Source of the DNA: Streptomyces sp. BA2
GTDB lineage: Bacteria > Actinomycetota > Actinomycetes > Streptomycetales > Streptomycetaceae
Assembly: GCF_009769735.1 (NCBI RefSeq)
Contig: NZ_WSRO01000002.1
Span: 3,670,001 to 3,734,000 of the forward strand
Direction: 5' to 3'
Length of the DNA: 64,000 bases
Below, in pieces: positions 57,669-64,000 of the stretch. Numbering within the stretch: position 1 is the first letter of the stretch; every line of letters begins with the position of its first letter. The position numbers were made by a program, and so were the translations under genes. The notes under the pieces were generated by a model that saw only the letters and a list, made by a program, of their open reading frames with translations, did no database searches and was not told where the DNA came from.

Positions 57669-58132
57669 CGACGCCTGCCGCACCGACAGTGGAAGAGCTG
57701 GAGACCCAGGAACTCCGCCTGGTACTCCCCCACTTCACGCACGAGGACGCCTGGGCGCTCGGCACTCTCCTGGTCGATCTGGCCCGCGAACGCCAGGCCC
57801 CAGTCGCGATCGACATCACCCGGAACGGCCAACAGCTCTTCCACGCGGCGCTGCCCGGATCCACCCCGGACAACGACGCCTGGATCGCCCGCAAGCGCCG
57901 CGTCGTCGAACGTTACGGCTGCTCGTCGTTCCTGGTCGGCACGCGCTTCCGCGCCAAGGGGACGACGTTCGAGGAGTCCTCGCGCCTGGACCCGGACGTG
58001 TACGCGGCGCACGGCGGCGCGTTCCCGATCGCGGTGCGGGGCGCGGGCGTGATCGGCACGGTGGTGGTGTCCGGGCTTCCACAGGCGGCGGACCACGCGA
58101 TGGTGGTCGAGGCACTGGAGCGGTTCACGTAA
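57665..58132 (+). CDS. GlcG/HbpS-like (UPF0303) protein
   Basis: A 155-aa cytoplasmic protein. DITRNGQQLFHAALPGSTPDN and VAAHGGAFPIAVRGAGVIGTVVVSG belong to the UPF0303/GlcG-HbpS heme-degrading-domain group. The ATG overlaps the dehydrogenase stop (ATGA), so they are co-translated. Function in sugar or heme use is not established. HbpS itself is a Streptomyces heme sensor, but this one is shorter and lacks a signal peptide. Confidence 0.82.
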   Translation: MTTPAAPTVEELETQELRLVLPHFTHEDAWALGTLLVDLARERQAPVAIDITRNGQQLFHAALPGSTPDNDAWIARKRRVVERYGCSSFLVGTRFRAKGTTFEESSRLDPDVYAAHGGAFPIAVRGAGVIGTVVVSGLPQAADHAMVVEALERFT

Positions 58133-58190
58133 GCCGCGGGTACGCCCCGTCAGGGGCGCGGGGAAGCTCGCCCAGCCACGACGCACCCGC

Positions 58191-58231
58191 GGAGCGGCGT
58201 CGACGGAGGCCCACTCCGCCGACGCCGCTCC
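58191..58231. terminator. 18-bp stem-loop between convergent genes
   Basis: Arms 58191-58208 and 58214-58231 (core GGAGCGGCGTCGAC and its complement) pair with one mismatch around GCCCA. It lies between the convergent UPF0303 gene and the FAH-family gene. A degenerate GGGGCGCGGGGA repeat (58154) precedes it. Confidence 0.75.
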
Positions 58232-58270
58232 GGGGCGCCACGAATCCGCCGCGCCCCCCGCCCCGAAGGG

Positions 58271-59128
58271 CTACGCGTCCTTCAGTTCCTGACGCTGCTT
58301 GCCGAGCCCCTCGATCTCCAGCTCCACCACATCACCGGCCCGCAGATACGGCTTCGGCTCCGGCTGTCCCATGGCCACACCCGCCGGCGTACCGGTGTTG
58401 ATGACATCGCCCGGGTACAGCGTCATGAACTGGCTTACGTAGCGCACCACTTCGGCCACCGGGAAGATCTGCTGGGCGGTGGTCCCGTCCTGCTTCAGCT
58501 CGCCGTTGACCCAGAGCTTCAGGGACAGCGCCTGCGGGTCGGGGACCTCGTCCGCCGTCACCAGCCACGGGCCCAGCGGGTTGAACGTCTCGCAGTTCTT
58601 GCCCTTGTCCCAGGTGCCGCCGCGCTCGATCTGGAACTCCCGCTCCGACACGTCGTGCGACACCGCGTATCCGGCGACGTGCGCGAGCGCCTGCTCGTCG
58701 GACTCCAGGTAGCGCGCGGTGCGCCCGATGACGATCGCGAGCTCGACCTCCCAGTCGGTCTTGACCGACTTGCGCGGCACCAGGACCGTGTCGTTCGGGC
58801 CGACCACCGTGTCCGCCGCCTTGAAGAAGATGACGGGCTCGGAGGGCGGCGTCGCCCCGGTCTCCTGCGCGTGGTCGTGGTAGTTGAGCCCGATGCACAC
58901 GACCTTGCCGATCCGCCCCACGGGCGGCCCGACCCGCAGCCCCGCCGCGTCGAGCGCGGGCAGCTCGCCCGACTCGGCTGCGGACCGGATCCGGTCGAGG
59001 GCCGCCGCGTCGGCGAGCAGCGACCCGTCGATGTCCGTGACGGTCCCTGAAAGGTCCCGCAGCGTGCCTTCGGCATCGAGCAGCGCCGGGCGCTCGGCCC
59101 CTGCCGTACCGACTCGCAGCAGCTTCAT
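58271..59128 (-). CDS. fumarylacetoacetate-hydrolase-family enzyme
   Basis: A 285-aa cytoplasmic enzyme. FAH-core motifs: VCIGLNYHDHAQETG, ELAIVIGRTAR, GYAVSHDVSEREFQ, LGPWLVTADEVPDPQ and INTGTPAGVAMG. Metal ligands are carried by GLNYHDHA and EVELAIV. The family cleaves C-C bonds or hydrates in 2-oxo acids; the resemblance is closest to 2,4-diketo-3-deoxyfuconate hydrolases and ureidoglycolate-lyase types. ATG 59128 preceded by AAGGGAGA. Convergent with the sugar-dehydrogenase operon. Confidence 0.88.
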   Translation of the reverse strand: MKLLRVGTAGAERPALLDAEGTLRDLSGTVTDIDGSLLADAAALDRIRSAAESGELPALDAAGLRVGPPVGRIGKVVCIGLNYHDHAQETGATPPSEPVIFFKAADTVVGPNDTVLVPRKSVKTDWEVELAIVIGRTARYLESDEQALAHVAGYAVSHDVSEREFQIERGGTWDKGKNCETFNPLGPWLVTADEVPDPQALSLKLWVNGELKQDGTTAQQIFPVAEVVRYVSQFMTLYPGDVINTGTPAGVAMGQPEPKPYLRAGDVVELEIEGLGKQRQELKDA

Positions 59129-59269
59129 GGTCATTCTCCCTTTGGTCGAGCGCGGCCGGTCCGCTGTGACCGTCCGCGTACCCGGCCGATGGGTTGCGGC
59201 CATCGGAGGTTTGGCCGATCCTCCAATCTCGCGGTCCACTCCGCAAGACCCTGTTCACAGATCGGACCG

Positions 59270-60067
59270 TTACCCAGCGGTAGCCAGCGCGCCCGCCCCG
59301 GCCCCGTACGGCATGTCGCGGTAGAGCACGGCGCGCTCGACCGCACTCCAGGTGGTGCTGGTGACCACGTACAGGGCGGCGGCGAGCGGCACGAAGGCGA
59401 CGGTGAAGAGCGTCATGAAGGACATGAACGGCATGACCTTGGTCATCGCACTCATCGCCCCCATGCCGGGCACCTGCTGTCCCGCGTCCCCAACGGGCGT
59501 GGCCGCGGCCGACGCGGCCATCTGCTGCTTCGTACGCCGGAAGTTGAAGGTCGCGACGGCGGCGACGATCGCGAAGAGCCCGAGGTAGACGAGGCCCTGC
59601 GCCCCGAAGACCCCGCCGTCGCCGAGCGCGTCGGCCCACCGCCCGCCGAGGGGTGCATCGAACAGCTTGTGCTTGAGCAGTGCGTTGGCTTCCCCGCCGA
59701 TGCTGGAGCTGGAGAACAGGTGGTAGAGCAGGAAGAACGCCGGAAGCTGGAACAGGCTCGGCAGGCACCCGGAGAGCGGCGAGACCTTCTCCGCCGCGTG
59801 CAGCTCAAGGACCGCCTTCTGCAGCTTCTCGGGGTTCTTGGCGTGCTTCTTGCGCAACTCGGCGATCTGCGGCGAGAGCTTGGCGCGCGCCTTCTGGCCA
59901 CGGGCCGACGCCCGCGACAAGGGGTGGACGAGGAGTCGTACGCACGCGGTGAAGAGCACGATGGCGGCGGCCATCGCGGAGGCGTGGAAGAGGGGTTCGA
60001 GGAGGTCGGCGATGGAGCCGACCAAGTCGGCGAAAAGGGACATGAAATCGGGCAGGAAGCCAAACAT
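59270..60067 (-). CDS. YidC/Oxa1-family membrane insertase, paralogue
   Basis: A 265-aa membrane protein with five helices and the YidC/Oxa1 core: VRLLVHPLSRASARGQKARAKL, LELHAAEKVSPLSGCLPSLFQLPAFF and MPFMSFMTLFTVAFVPLAAALY. No large periplasmic domain, as in Gram-positive SpoIIIJ-type proteins. Streptomyces has a main YidC elsewhere near the origin; this is an extra copy. ATG start. A small membrane protein gene lies upstream in the same direction. Confidence 0.88.
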   Translation of the reverse strand: MFGFLPDFMSLFADLVGSIADLLEPLFHASAMAAAIVLFTACVRLLVHPLSRASARGQKARAKLSPQIAELRKKHAKNPEKLQKAVLELHAAEKVSPLSGCLPSLFQLPAFFLLYHLFSSSSIGGEANALLKHKLFDAPLGGRWADALGDGGVFGAQGLVYLGLFAIVAAVATFNFRRTKQQMAASAAATPVGDAGQQVPGMGAMSAMTKVMPFMSFMTLFTVAFVPLAAALYVVTSTTWSAVERAVLYRDMPYGAGAGALATAG

Positions 60068-60175
60068 GGAGGAGCCCTCCGGGGGGTCTCGTCGTGCCGA
60101 GGAAAAGGGGCAGATGCTCTTTTCGGCGTGACGGCCCGCGAAGGGGGCTTCGGGTTTCCGGTGGTCCGGTGCTCC

Positions 60176-60496
60176 CTACGCGGCCGTCATGACGAGACGG
60201 CCCGGTGCTCGGGGTCGCCTGCGCCCGGCGGCGTCGGGATCGCGCTGCGGCAGGAACGCCGTGCGCTTCTCGCGGTCGCGGATGGCCGTACGTACCCGAG
60301 TGCGGGGCACGGCGGGAGCGCAGCGCGCGGCGATCAGCGAGCAGACGGCGAGCGCGGAGCCCGCGGCGGCGGTCGCGGCGAGCGCGACGGCGGCGGTGAG
60401 GCTGCTCGCGTCGAGGAGGACGACCTCGACGAGGAGGAAGAGGAGGAGACCGGTGGGGCGGAGGGCGGCTTTCCAGCTGCGCATCGCGTCCTGCAT
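60176..60496 (-). CDS. small two-helix membrane protein (DUF6412-like)
   Basis: A 106-aa protein. Two hydrophobic segments (PTGLLLFLLVEVVLLDA and AAVALAATAAAGSALAVCSLIAA) precede a basic, Arg/Pro-rich tail (RTRVRTAIRDREKRTAFLPQ). From memory this matches DUF6412, a family seen next to this YidC paralogue in Streptomyces. ATG with GGAGGG-like ribosome site further upstream. A role with YidC is suggested by position only. Confidence 0.65.
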   Translation of the reverse strand: MQDAMRSWKAALRPTGLLLFLLVEVVLLDASSLTAAVALAATAAAGSALAVCSLIAARCAPAVPRTRVRTAIRDREKRTAFLPQRDPDAAGRRRPRAPGRLVMTAA

Positions 60497-60546
60497 TTAC
60501 CGGCCCTCCCTCGCCACTCGTTGATACGTCCTATCGCGTACTGCCG

Positions 60547-61077
60547 TTATACAGGATCCGTCTCCACGGCCGTAAGGAGCCTTCGGGGCGCGAGCAGCGC
60601 CCGGCTGACCGGATCGGAGGGGTCCGGATCGAGCCCGGGTCCTGGCACCATCTCGACGTCCTCGACGGGTACGAGGATTCCGCAGGCCGGACATTCCCCG
60701 ACGAGCCCGAGCTCCGTACCGCACTCCGCATGCCGGAAGTACCGCGGCGGCTTCGTCTCCGAGAAGTTGTCGCGCCCCCAGGTGCCGAGCGCGCGCAGGG
60801 TCGGCCAGAGGGCGCGGCCCCGCTCCGTCACGACGTACTCGTGCCGCGAGGGCGCCTGCGCGCACGGCCGCTTCTCCAGGACGCCGGCCGCGGTGAGCGA
60901 CTGGAGGCGCGAGGCGAGGACCGCGCGGGGGATGCCGAGGTGGACGAGGAAGTCGTTGTAGCGCCGCACCCCGTAGAGCGCGTCACGGACGACGAGCAGC
61001 GTCCAGCGCTCCCCGACGACCTCCAGCGCGCGGGCGATGGAGCATTCCTGCGCCGCGTAGTCCTTGCCGAGAGCCAT
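60547..61077 (-). CDS. HxlR-family transcriptional regulator
   Basis: A 176-aa regulator. The HxlR winged helix (1-100) starts CSIARALEVVGERWTLLVVRDALYG (Cys13 region) and includes RLQSLTAAGVLEKRPC. A C-terminal extension carries a zinc-ribbon-like pair (HAECG and CPACG) at ~118-133. HxlR proteins sense redox or small electrophiles. It diverges from an MFS exporter; two palindromes in the gap are its likely operators. Confidence 0.88.
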   Translation of the reverse strand: MALGKDYAAQECSIARALEVVGERWTLLVVRDALYGVRRYNDFLVHLGIPRAVLASRLQSLTAAGVLEKRPCAQAPSRHEYVVTERGRALWPTLRALGTWGRDNFSETKPPRYFRHAECGTELGLVGECPACGILVPVEDVEMVPGPGLDPDPSDPVSRALLAPRRLLTAVETDPV

Positions 61078-61107
61078 GGGTCCACCTTAACGACTTTCCA
61101 CTGCCAA

Positions 61108-61124
61108 GGTTCAATGAATGAACT
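61108..61124. promoter_or_regulatory. HxlR operator candidate 1 (GGTTCAATGAATGAACT)
   Basis: Dyad GTTCA-ATGAA-TGAAC in the divergent HxlR/MFS gap, nearer the HxlR gene. Centre at about 61116, 45 bases from the second dyad. Confidence 0.6.
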
Positions 61125-61149
61125 CGCCCTGCTACGGTCATCGGGCAGG

Positions 61150-61172
61150 GCAGGTTCAATGACTGAACCTGC
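61150..61172. promoter_or_regulatory. HxlR operator candidate 2 (GCAGGTTCA-N5-TGAACCTGC)
   Basis: Nine-base perfect arms around ATGAC. Shares the core GGTTCAATGA with the first dyad. Its position before the MFS gene suggests control of the efflux pump, and the pair together suggests cooperative binding. Confidence 0.65.
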
Positions 61173-61208
61173 CTTCTCGGACTCTGATGCCCCCTGGAGG
61201 AGCAGGCC

Positions 61209-62615
61209 ATGCCGCCACGGCCAGAACGCACCGCAGCCGCCGTCATCTCGGCACCGTCCACGGCCCCGCCGGTCCACCCGCGCCCCGCCGCCACACTCGC
61301 CGTCACCAGCGCGGCCACCGCCGTGGCCCTGATGACGTACACCGCGCCGATGGTCACGCTCCCGGACACGGCGGCCTCCCTGCACACGCCGCTCTCCGCC
61401 CAGGCCTGGCTGCTCAACGGCACCCCGCTGGGCCTGGCCGCCCTGCTCCTGGTGGCGGGCAGTCTCGCCGACGACTACGGCCGCCGCCGGATCTTCCTCT
61501 CCGGGACGGTCGCGCTCGGCATCACCACGGCGCTCGGCGCGCTCGCCTCGTCGACCTGGCTGTTCACGCTGGCCCGCGTCGCCCAGGGCGCGGCGAGCGC
61601 GGCGATCCTGGCGGCCAGCCTCGGCCTGCTGGTGCACGCGTTCCCGGCGGGGCCCGCCCGGATCAGGGCGACCGGCATCTGGGGAGCGTTCGTGAGCGGC
61701 GGCATCGCTGTGGGCCCGGTCCTCGCGGGCGGCATAGCGTCACAGTGGAACTGGCGTTGGTCGTACGTGGCGTTGGGGGCGGCGGCGCTCGCGGTGGCCG
61801 CCTTCGCCCCGCGCACGCTGACGGAATCGCGCGCCCCACGCGGCGGCCGCCCGGACCTCGCGGGGGCGCTGACGCTGGGCCTCGCGCTGGTGGCGCTGGT
61901 GGCGGCGCTGACGCTGGGCAGGGACGGCTGGCTGCGTACGCCGGTGACGGTACTGCTCGTGGCGGCAGCCGTCCTGATCACGGCGTTCGCGGCGGTGGAA
62001 CAGCGGTCGGCGGCCCCCATGCTCGACCTGGCCCTGCTCCGCCAGGCACCGTTCCTCGCGTCATCGGCGGGCGGCTTCTTCACGGGCTTCGCGGTGATCG
62101 CGCTGTTCAGCTACCTCCCGACACTCCTGCAGCAGACGCTCCCCATGTCGGCGATGGCCACGGCGCTCCTGCTCATGATCTGGTCGGGCACGTCATTCCT
62201 GGTGGCCTTGCAGGCGCGCCGCCTGGCGGGCAAGATCTCGCCCCGCCACCAACTGGCCCTGGGCTTCGCCCTGCACGCGGCGGCGGTCCTGACGATGCTG
62301 TCCGCGGTGGACGCGGGCCCGTGGCCGCTGCTTCTGCCCGGCCTCGTGATCTCGGGCGCGGGCAGCGGCTTCCTGAACGCGGCGCTCCCCTTGCTGGCCG
62401 TCACCTCCGTCCCGCCCGACCGGGCGGCGATGGGCTCGGGGGCCAACAACACGGCGCGGTACATCGGTTCGGCGGCGGGAGTGGCGCTGATGATCGCGAT
62501 ATCGACGTCGGGGGGCTCGCTGGCCCGTGGGGCGCAGATGGCGCTGGTGGTGTCGGCGGTCCTGGCCGTGGTGGGGGCGGCGCTGGTGTGGGCGCTGCGG
62601 GAGCGTCGGCGCTGA
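61209..62615 (+). CDS. MFS drug exporter (DHA2-type)
   Basis: A 468-aa membrane protein with about 14 helices. The loop-2 motif A is LADDYGRRRIF, with further marks LLVAGSLADD, AQGAASAAILAASLGLLVHAF and GIASQWNWRWSYVALGA. ATG 61209 with GGAGGAGCAGGCC ahead. DHA2 (QacA/LfrA-like) pumps export cationic or lipophilic drugs with protons. Divergent HxlR regulator and tandem palindromes indicate inducible efflux. Confidence 0.9.
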   Translation: MPPRPERTAAAVISAPSTAPPVHPRPAATLAVTSAATAVALMTYTAPMVTLPDTAASLHTPLSAQAWLLNGTPLGLAALLLVAGSLADDYGRRRIFLSGTVALGITTALGALASSTWLFTLARVAQGAASAAILAASLGLLVHAFPAGPARIRATGIWGAFVSGGIAVGPVLAGGIASQWNWRWSYVALGAAALAVAAFAPRTLTESRAPRGGRPDLAGALTLGLALVALVAALTLGRDGWLRTPVTVLLVAAAVLITAFAAVEQRSAAPMLDLALLRQAPFLASSAGGFFTGFAVIALFSYLPTLLQQTLPMSAMATALLLMIWSGTSFLVALQARRLAGKISPRHQLALGFALHAAAVLTMLSAVDAGPWPLLLPGLVISGAGSGFLNAALPLLAVTSVPPDRAAMGSGANNTARYIGSAAGVALMIAISTSGGSLARGAQMALVVSAVLAVVGAALVWALRERRR

Positions 62616-62627
62616 CCCCGGGGGGCC

Positions 62628-63395
62628 TCACCTCGGCCGCATGGACTGCAGCTTCCCCCACACGATGAGCCGGTACTTGGAGGTGTACTCGGGGGTGCAG
62701 GTGGTGAGGGTGATGTAGTACCCGGGAGAGCTGTACCCGTGCCCCGCCTTCACTTCGCTGCGGGGGACGGGGCGGATGACGCCGCTGTCACGGGCGGAAG
62801 TCTGGGCCAGCGTCTTGTCGACGACGTACGTGTAGATGGCCTTCTGGGTCTCGACGACAAGCTCGTCACCGCCCCGCAGCCGATTGATGCGGCGAAAGGG
62901 CTCTCCATGGGTATTGCGATGCCCGGCGAGCGCGAAGTTCCCCCCTTGGCCGGGCTGGGCGGTGCGCGGGTAATGCCCGACGTACCCCTTGTTCAGCACG
63001 CCGCCCTTGCTGACGCCCTCGGCGACGGGCACGCGGATCGCGATCCGGGGGATGCGGAGGACGGCGTAGGCCTGGTCCCAGCGGGGCGCGGGGGTGGGGT
63101 CGGGGGCGGCTTGCTGACGGCGGCCGGGGCGCTGCTCGGAGGGTCCACCGGAGCCGGAGGTACGCGATTCGGGGTCGGAGTCGGGGTCAGGGTCAGGGTC
63201 GGGGTGAGACTCGGCAGCGGCTCCAGGCGGCGCGGAAGGGGACGGGCTCCCCCACTCCTCCTCAAGGGCCTGAACCTGGCGCTCGGCGCCTTCGCGGGCC
63301 TGGCGATTGGTCCACCAGAGCTGATGGGCGACGAGGAGCAGCAGCACGAGCCCGCAGGTGACGGCGGCCTCGGCCGCACCCCACAGCCCTCGCAC
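62628..63395 (-). CDS. class E sortase
   Basis: A 255-aa membrane sortase. N-terminal helix AAVTCGLVLLLLVAHQLWW (~11-29), a Pro/Asp-rich linker (PDPDPDPDSDPE) and the sortase barrel: His159 in ALAGHRNTHGEPF, Cys233 in TLTTCTPEYT and Arg242 in SKYRLIVWG. Streptomyces class E sortases anchor chaplins and other LAxTG proteins. GTG 63395 with GGAGGAG seven bases upstream. Convergent with the MFS gene; the LAATG protein at 53917 is a candidate substrate. Confidence 0.9.
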   Translation of the reverse strand: MRGLWGAAEAAVTCGLVLLLLVAHQLWWTNRQAREGAERQVQALEEEWGSPSPSAPPGAAAESHPDPDPDPDSDPESRTSGSGGPSEQRPGRRQQAAPDPTPAPRWDQAYAVLRIPRIAIRVPVAEGVSKGGVLNKGYVGHYPRTAQPGQGGNFALAGHRNTHGEPFRRINRLRGGDELVVETQKAIYTYVVDKTLAQTSARDSGVIRPVPRSEVKAGHGYSSPGYYITLTTCTPEYTSKYRLIVWGKLQSMRPR

Positions 63396-63407
63396 AAGGG
63401 AACTCCT

Positions 63408-63443
63408 CCGCCCCCTCCGCCCCCTTCGCCCCCTTCGCCCCTG
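63408..63443. repeat. four imperfect 9-bp tandem repeats (YCGCCCCCT)
   Basis: Four adjacent units just upstream of the class E sortase start and its ribosome site. On the minus strand this makes an AGGGGGCG-type tract in the 5' leader. Confidence 0.8.
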
Positions 63444-63575
63444 CACGACAACAGGAACCCGCTCCCGCACGGCTACCACTCCTCTCCGGGCCGCCCGCAC
63501 GATAAAGCCAGACCCGCCAAGTAGCCATGGGCAAGGACCATCGCCGCACCGAGGCGGTATCCCCGTAACCCTGTG

Positions 63576-63607
63576 TCCCCGTATCCCCGTATCCCCGTAT
63601 CCCCGTA
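63576..63607. repeat. four perfect 8-bp tandem repeats (TCCCCGTA)
   Basis: Four identical units followed by a partial fifth, with a related TCCCCGTAA at 63560. They lie in the divergent gap between the sortase and the TPR-like gene, within 85 bases of the latter's start. Confidence 0.9.
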
Positions 63608-63659
63608 TCCGCACGACAACCCTGCTGTAACGCCCCCACTCGGCAGTACGGTGTCCCGT

Positions 63660-64000
63660 ATGCGCCCCGACACGCCTGCCGACCACATCGCCGAAGCCGA
63701 GCGCCTGGAGCGGACTGCCGGCTTGTACCCCGAGGACACCGAGCACCTGCTGCTCCAGGCCGCGGCCCACCTGGAGCTGGCGGGCGAGCGCGACCGCGCG
63801 ACCACGCTCTACGACCGCCTGCTGGCCCCGGACGCCGCCCACCCGGCGTCGGCCCCGACCCTGATCCGAGCCCTGAAGGCGTCGAACCTCTGGGAGTACG
63901 GCCACGAGGCGGAAGCAAGGGCGATCATCGACGGAGTCCGAGCGGCGGCGCCGCGCGACCCGGCCCCGTGGGTGATCGTGGCGGAGTCGCTGGAGGCGCA
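63660..64000 (+). CDS. TPR-like helical protein, 3' end cut by the window
   Basis: The frame is open from ATG 63660 to the window end (113 codons visible). The N-terminus is helical with TPR spacing: AEAERLERTAGLYPEDTEHLLLQAAAHLELAGERDRATTLYDRLL (ends AEAERLERTA and DRATTLYDRLL) and then WEYGHEAEARAIIDGVR. No membrane or signal sequence is visible. The full-length product and function are unknown. Confidence 0.7.
   Translation, partial: MRPDTPADHIAEAERLERTAGLYPEDTEHLLLQAAAHLELAGERDRATTLYDRLLAPDAAHPASAPTLIRALKASNLWEYGHEAEARAIIDGVRAAAPRDPAPWVIVAESLEA

Noticed and set aside
63576..63607. CRISPR or IS end from the TCCCCGTA repeats
   Set aside because: Perfect adjacent 8-mers without spacers or transposase are simple slippage repeats.

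Overview
The window is high-G+C actinobacterial chromosome, almost certainly Streptomyces. Codon choice is strongly GC-biased, genes are tightly packed with ATGA/GTGA overlaps and GGAGG-type ribosome sites, and marker genes are typical: cslA-glxA-cslZ with the lytic polysaccharide monooxygenase lpmP, a PAS-GGDEF-EAL protein matching CdgA, class E and F sortases, an ANTAR regulator and three tRNA-Lys(CTT) copies. The gene set recalls, from memory, the SCO28xx part of the S. coelicolor core chromosome. No integrase, transposase, prophage, plasmid origin or CRISPR array is visible.

Layout. 0-12 kb: the end of a TPR protein, a histidine phosphatase, a PAP2-like membrane enzyme, then a Cas4-like iron-sulfur nuclease, a 531-aa protein of unknown family and an SF1 helicase. 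These three look like a split nuclease-helicase machine. A TTA-containing primase-polymerase-like gene runs into the first tRNA-Lys, followed by an M6 protease and cdgA. 12-22.3 kb: an LLM oxidoreductase and a catabolic island with two Asp/Glu-racemase-like enzymes, a 2-hydroxyacid dehydrogenase, an amidase, a DUF3830 protein, an EhuBCDA-type ABC importer and an IclR regulator. 22.4-31 kb: the second tRNA-Lys, a two-component pair next to an MMPL exporter, a second two-component pair, an acyl-CoA ligase and a DUF3592 membrane protein.

31.6-42.1 kb is the tip-glycan region: lpmP, a kinase, an SPFH protein, an NlpC/P60-like exported protein, the third tRNA-Lys, a FadR-type regulator, cslA-glxA and convergent cslZ, closed by a large nested palindrome. 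CslA polymerises a beta-glucan, GlxA oxidises it, and CslZ and LpmP trim or open polysaccharide at the hyphal tip. 42-44.6 kb: a GAF-ANTAR regulator, a class F sortase and a membrane-anchored secreted partner. 44.6-53.8 kb, all on the minus strand, is a 2-aminoethylphosphonate locus: GntR regulator, FAD amine oxidase, phosphonatase-like HAD hydrolase, ABC importer, an exported alkaline-phosphatase-superfamily enzyme and a NagD-like phosphatase. A shared sequence motif lies before the oxidase and the exported phosphatase.

53.9-64 kb: an LAATG-bearing cell-wall protein and a class E sortase 8 kb further on that could anchor it, divergent ROK and Gfo/Idh/MocA sugar genes, a GlcG/HbpS-like protein, an FAH-family hydrolase, a second YidC with a small membrane partner, a divergent HxlR/MFS efflux pair with two operator palindromes, and the start of a TPR-like gene cut by the window edge.
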